Below are positions 60,122 through 64,000 of a stretch of 64,000 nucleotides of DNA, one piece after another (within the stretch, counting starts at the first letter, position 1; each line of letters opens with the position of its first letter). A program made the translations under genes and the position numbers. The DNA comes from Cryptomeria japonica. Its lineage: Eukaryota; Streptophyta; Pinopsida; Cupressales; Cupressaceae. The notes beneath the pieces were generated by a model. That model searched no databases. It saw nothing but the letters and a program-made list of their open reading frames with translations, and was not told where the DNA came from. The stretch spans positions 160,230,317 to 160,294,316 of the forward strand of contig NC_081405.1 of the NCBI RefSeq assembly GCF_030272615.1, in the 5' to 3' direction.

Positions 60122-61220
60122 TTACTGCACTAATTGTGTTCTTCTCTCACCCATGTATGAGTGTGAAGAGCTGGTTTCTTTCTCTGGACACCTTCCCATT
60201 GTGTGGCCAACTTGATTACAATTGTAACATCTACTAGTGAAAACTAAATTTTCTCTTCCTGAGCTTCCAAATCTTCCCCTAGAATTGTTTCTTCCTTTGA
60301 AGGATCTTCTAAATGGCCCCCTTGAAGAGTCTCCACCACCTTCTTGCCTTGAGTTTTCTTCATTCCTTGATGTTTTCTGTCCTCTACTAAAAGTGCCCCT
60401 TCCTCTAAAGGATCTACCAGCTCTAAACTTTTGATTTTGTTCACTCCTCTTTATTTTGTCTTCTGCCCTTAATGCTAATTGAAAACACTTATGAACGGTA
60501 TCAGGAGTAAGGATACTGATTTCATCTTGTATATTTTGTCTCAATCCTTTCATGTATCTAGCCAATTTCTCCACCTCATTCTCATGCTTCTTAGCTCTGA
60601 GGCTTAGCTTATAGAATTCCTCTGTGTAAGCATTAACATCTAGCTCCCTTTGTTTCTGATTTTGCAGTCTGTTATGAATTTGAACTTCATAATCTCCTGG
60701 AAGGAATTGTGCCTTAAGTCTGATCTTCATACGCTCCCATGGAGTTATCTTCTTTTTTCCTTCTTGTATCCTTTCTTCTTGCATCATATTCCACCAAACT
60801 AATGCTGATCCTCTCATTCTTGATCTGGCCACATTAACTCTTTTCTCTTCTACTACCTCTTTGTAATCAAAATGATTATTGAGAGCTTCTATCCAATCTA
60901 GCAACTCTTCTCCATTGAGGTTTCCTCCATATGTGGGTAATCCATCTAGATTATCCTTAGAAATTGATTTGACTACATCTAGGAATAACTTTTGGTCTTA
61001 AGGCATAGCTACTGCTACTGGTTCTTCTCCATCTTCCACTTCTTCATTAGTCTCATCACTCGATTTTGTCTTAACCTTTCCCTTCTCCTTCTTTGCCTCT
61101 CTGGTTCCTCTACTTCCTTTTGTATCCTTCTATCATCTCTGCCACCATCTATCAGATGGCTTCTGGAGTCATTGCCTTTGGAGGCATTGAAATTTCTTCT
61201 GATTCTTCACAATCTGACAT
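60122..61220 (-). pseudogene. Gypsy B gag
   Basis: The proposed start is the ATG at 61220 (MSDCEESEEISMPPK). From 60904 the frame is open for 260 codons: WIEALNNHFDYKEVVEEKRV, RGSALVWWNMMQEERI, WERMKIRLKAQFLPGDYEV, LRAKKHENEVEKLARYMKGL, an RS/RG-rich basic stretch, and the zinc knuckle CYNCNQVGHTMGRCPE. Stops occur near 61151 (paired TGA TAG), 61118 and 61000 (TAA in place of CAA). Confidence 0.85.
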
Positions 61221-61241
61221 ACACCAAATCTTTCAAAGAAT

Positions 61242-61254
61242 GGCTCTGATACCC
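61242..61254 (-). other. Gypsy B primer binding site
   Basis: The minus strand reads GGGTATCAGAGCC, three bases after the right LTR. Apart from the first base it matches the tRNA-Met consensus. Confidence 0.85.
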
Positions 61255-61257
61255 CTC

Positions 61258-62440
61258 TGATGTAGAGGTCTTGTGCCTAGCTCTCCAATTCACCCTTACT
61301 CACCACAACTCCTCTACTCACCCTTCTACTCAAGCTCCTCCAAGGTAACTTGTTAGGGTACACTCCTCAGACCTCCAAGGCCTAAAATATACTAGATTTC
61401 CTCCTAGGTATATCCTCTTGAGGTTTCTTGTTGGTTTTGACTCAAATCTCTGATTTTGAGATGGTCTCCTAGTAGGCTCCCAAAGCTCCAACTAGGCTCC
61501 AAAGACCTCCACCAAAGATCTTCACTCTAAAAGAATGTTAAAAGGTTATGGTAATGTTGTGCATGTATTTAGAAGGTCATTTTATGCATTTAAAAGGTCT
61601 TCACCTTCCTCCCAAGCCCTAGGCTTTCAACTTGCTTCTACCGGCTGCTATTAGTCCTAATTGACTAGCCCTTCTTGGATTTTTTTTGGTATTTTCCCCC
61701 AAAATTTCATAACAAAACCAAGATATTTTTACATATTAATATACCCATTTGGAAGTTAAACAAGATCACAAATTTTCCCATTTGGGTTTTTCATACAACT
61801 AGGGTAACTGAAAAGAGCTATTTTAAAGGGGTTTAGGGCTTCTAGACAGTTTCGAAAGATGTGCTCCAAAATCTTCACCAGTAAAAATCACCAACCTAAA
61901 AAATATTGGATTATTTTAGTACACCCATATAACTTTCCAAAACACTATGGGTTGCTGGGGTATCACTTCTCCATGGCTCTGAAAATGATCAATCTCTGTT
62001 GCCCTTACACACTAGCTACAAGCTTGTGTGTTATTCATCTCACCCATTCTCCTCCTTGTTGCCTGCAAAAACATAAAACGTCTACTATAAAAATATTTAA
62101 AGAGCCTACCCAAGCTATCCAATGGATTGCAACTTGTTCCATTCATGGATGCTCAGGTAAAATGAATTTTTACAATCAAAACCCCAAATTTCAAGGGTTT
62201 GTGAGCAACTTTTATAGAAATAGTGATAACTTTTGATCCAAAGCACTTCAGACCTTCATATTATGCTTTTTGGAAAGGTAAAACAAATTACTAACTTTCT
62301 ATGCTACTATGAGAATTGTAACAGACCGTACAGGTCATACAAAAGAAGAAATTCAAAGCAAAAACAATCCAAACGTGAGAAAAAGCATAGGAAACCCTTG
62401 GCAAATGAATTGAATGCAAACCAAAAGTTGATTAAACTAT
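61258..62440 (-). repeat. Gypsy right LTR (5' LTR of unit B), cut at 62440
   Basis: Collinear with the middle LTR up to CCAAAAGTTGATTAAACTAT. The next LTR retrotransposon then begins, and the missing ~450 bp should lie beyond the window. Confidence 0.85.
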
Positions 62441-63909
62441 TGTAGACGTATAAAAATGACCATATTCCTAAATGAATATTTTATGTTCATTTCCCTATTT
62501 AATTAAATCCAATTTAATTAAATTATCCACATTCTTCTATTTTATTAAGTAAATTGCTCGATTTATTTAAATAAAATTCACTATACCATTTAATGAATAA
62601 ATCATTTTATTCAATTAAATCCCCCTAGCCACTTTTAATTAAATTCAAATTTAATTAAATAGTTATCCTAAATTGAATAAATCAAATTTATTTAATTGTA
62701 ACCAAATTGAATAAAAATCAAATAATTCAATTAAATCCTATTATCCCCCCCATCCACTTGCAAAATCCCAAACCCCTTCCTAATCTCTTCTAGAATCTTC
62801 TAATCGATTCTAATTAACATAACCCCCCTCTAAACTTTGTCACATCCATAAGCAAAGGGAGGTCACTTCTCAAAATGGCCCAAAGTCTTGGATAACCATT
62901 GAAGGTTTTCAACCTTCAACCACTAAAACCCTTAAAGTCTTTGAAAACCATTAAAGGCTTCCAATCTTCAACCACTTAATCCCCAAAGTCTCCAATAACC
63001 ATTAATGGTTAATTCAAACCTTCCCACATGGTTAAAACATTTGTTTTGACTCAACCTCTACCCAACCCAAGGGTCTCATCAGGCCATTAATGCTTTGACC
63101 ATGATTATCTCTTAATCATTTGCACAAAAGTTTATCCTTGGATTAACTCTTAATCCAGTGGGAAAGCCTAACTTAGACTTGACCCTTAGCCTTTAGATAA
63201 CCATGAGGTCTTCTCAGGCCTTTAATGCCTCCAACCTCTTCTCTCAACCCAATCCTATGTCGACACTTGTCACCATGTCATTGGTGCAAATTGTGCACAT
63301 GGATCCCCAACTTTCAAACTTGGCCCTTGATTAAACCTTTCAATCCTGACCATCCATTGCCCTGTTTGTGCTATAAATAGAGCCCTCATTCCTCCATTCT
63401 TAAGAATCATCTTTCAAATTTGAAGCATTACACTTATGCTCAAATTCTTTCAAGCTTTCATTTCATATATACTCATCATTTAGCCTCTTTTAGATCATAA
63501 ATTAGACTAATATGCATGCTTAGATTACTTTCTTTATCATTTTAGTTCAATCATAGACTAAATATAGTATGCTAGGATAGTATTCATACTAATCTTATCA
63601 TCTTATCATTTAGTTTATTGTATTTTAGCATCATACATAGCTTACAACACATCTCATATTAAAATCAATCAAAAGCATCTCTCGTTCTCATATTTGCCAT
63701 CCCTAAACCATTTTGCTCAGTGATCTGAGAGCAAAAACATTGGTTTGAGGGACATTGTGAGATAGAGAACCATGGGACCTTCCTTGGGAAGCTGAGTAAT
63801 ACGTTATTACTCCATAGCTTGCATCAAGAAGTCCTGTGTGTGTGTGTGGACTAGTATTCAAACATATTTTCACATATTTAGTTTTATTCGCCCACTTTTC
63901 CTGCATACA
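62441..63909 (+). repeat. 5' LTR of the terminal retrotransposon
   Basis: 1469 bp, TG...CA ends. The open stretch on the other strand (63703-63948) spans the LTR end and the primer site and is not a gene. Confidence 0.8.
63372..63380 (+). promoter_or_regulatory. TATA box of the terminal LTR
   Basis: TATAAATAG followed by AGCCCTCATTCC. It lies about 540 bp before the LTR end, which suits an LTR core promoter with a long R-U5. Confidence 0.55.
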
Positions 63910-63913
63910 TTTC

Positions 63914-63930
63914 TGGCGCCCACCGTGGGG
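63914..63930 (+). other. Primer binding site, non-Met type
   Basis: TGGCGCCCACCGTGGGG, four bases after the LTR end. TGGCGCC-starting sites are common in non-chromovirus plant gypsy elements, so this element is probably of a different lineage from the chromovirus it interrupts. Confidence 0.75.
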
Positions 63931-64000
63931 CTTGAACCCCAATAACACATCATTTTTTGAATTTGAGGACTTTTGCAGGTACGCGGGAAACTAGAACTAG

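Larger units (their letters stand above)
40162..62440 (-). mobile_element. Tandem Ty3-gypsy chromovirus: LTR-A-LTR-B-LTR
   Basis: Three LTR copies (40162-41787, 54939-56582, 61258-62440, the last cut by another insertion) bracket two minus-strand internal regions of about 4.65 kb each, once copia 2 is removed. Gene order is gag, protease, RT, RNase H, integrase, chromodomain. That order, the chromodomain and the tRNA-Met primer site define plant chromoviruses. The middle LTR serves both units. The right-hand outer flank lies beyond the window, so the target duplication cannot be checked. Confidence 0.9.
62441..64000 (+). mobile_element. LTR retrotransposon, 5' end only, nested in the gypsy LTR
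   Basis: The LTR 62441-63909 starts TGTAGACGTATAAAAATG and ends CCTGCATACA. It is followed by a primer site (63914-63930) and the first bases of the internal region, which runs off the window. The LTR has TTTAATTAAAT tracts near its start and a TATAAATAG box at 63372-63380. No coding region is within the window. The left target flank is ACTAT (62436-62440). Confidence 0.8.

Noticed and set aside
63703-63948. 81-codon minus-strand open frame
   Set aside because: It spans the LTR end and the primer binding site of a plus-strand element.

Overview
This window looks like repeat-dominated intergenic DNA from a large plant nuclear genome. It holds plant-type Ty1-copia and Ty3-gypsy chromovirus elements with tRNA-Met-type primer sites, a plant LINE remnant, a miniature LTR element (TRIM), long GA arrays and AT-rich filler. 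I see no convincing single-copy host gene, no tRNA or rRNA gene and no CRISPR array. A gymnosperm is possible from the style of nesting and decay, but the sequence does not prove it.

Layout: 1-686 partial LTR relic. 2099-2471 complete TRIM. About 2957-4450 decayed LINE on the minus strand. 4441-5560 dispersed repeat with a relative at about 38990-39545. 5565-5894 and 26986-27529 are two halves of one minus-strand copia-type LTR. They are separated by a 21.1-kb DNA transposon (5895-26985) with terminal inverted repeats starting GGGTA and a 4-bp CATA target duplication. The retroelement that owns the split LTR carries a minus-strand accessory ORF at 27762-30306. About 30720-33059 is an inverted, diverged second copy of one arm of the DNA transposon. 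33340-35440 is a plus-strand copia gag-protease-integrase relic. 35440-39832 is AT-rich DNA, GA/GATA microsatellites and an LTR-like block. 40162-62440 is a minus-strand gypsy tandem (LTR-internal-LTR-internal-LTR). Its left copy is split by a copia element (43492-51968), which is itself split by a solo LTR (46197-46970). At 62441 a further LTR retrotransposon begins and runs off the window end.

The most interesting object is the 21.1-kb transposon. Without a later copia insertion (14818-22412) it would be about 13.5 kb. It carries a multi-exon companion gene on the plus strand (6251-8867) and a convergent, broken DDE-type transposase gene on the minus strand (11554-14440). Between them is a ~357-bp satellite array. 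Arrays of a GTACGCGC-like motif lie near both ends. The companion gene and the terminal repeat recur in the inverted copy at 30.7-33.1 kb, so this is a repeat family. I cannot assign it to a superfamily with certainty.

The order of events can be read from the nesting. The split LTR predates the DNA transposon, which predates copia 1. The gypsy tandem predates copia 2, which predates the solo LTR. All coding regions found are pseudogenes. Many of the breaks are C-to-T type stops (CAG to TAG, CGA to TGA), as expected of silenced, methylated repeats. Boundaries given as 'about' were aligned by eye and may be off by tens of bases.
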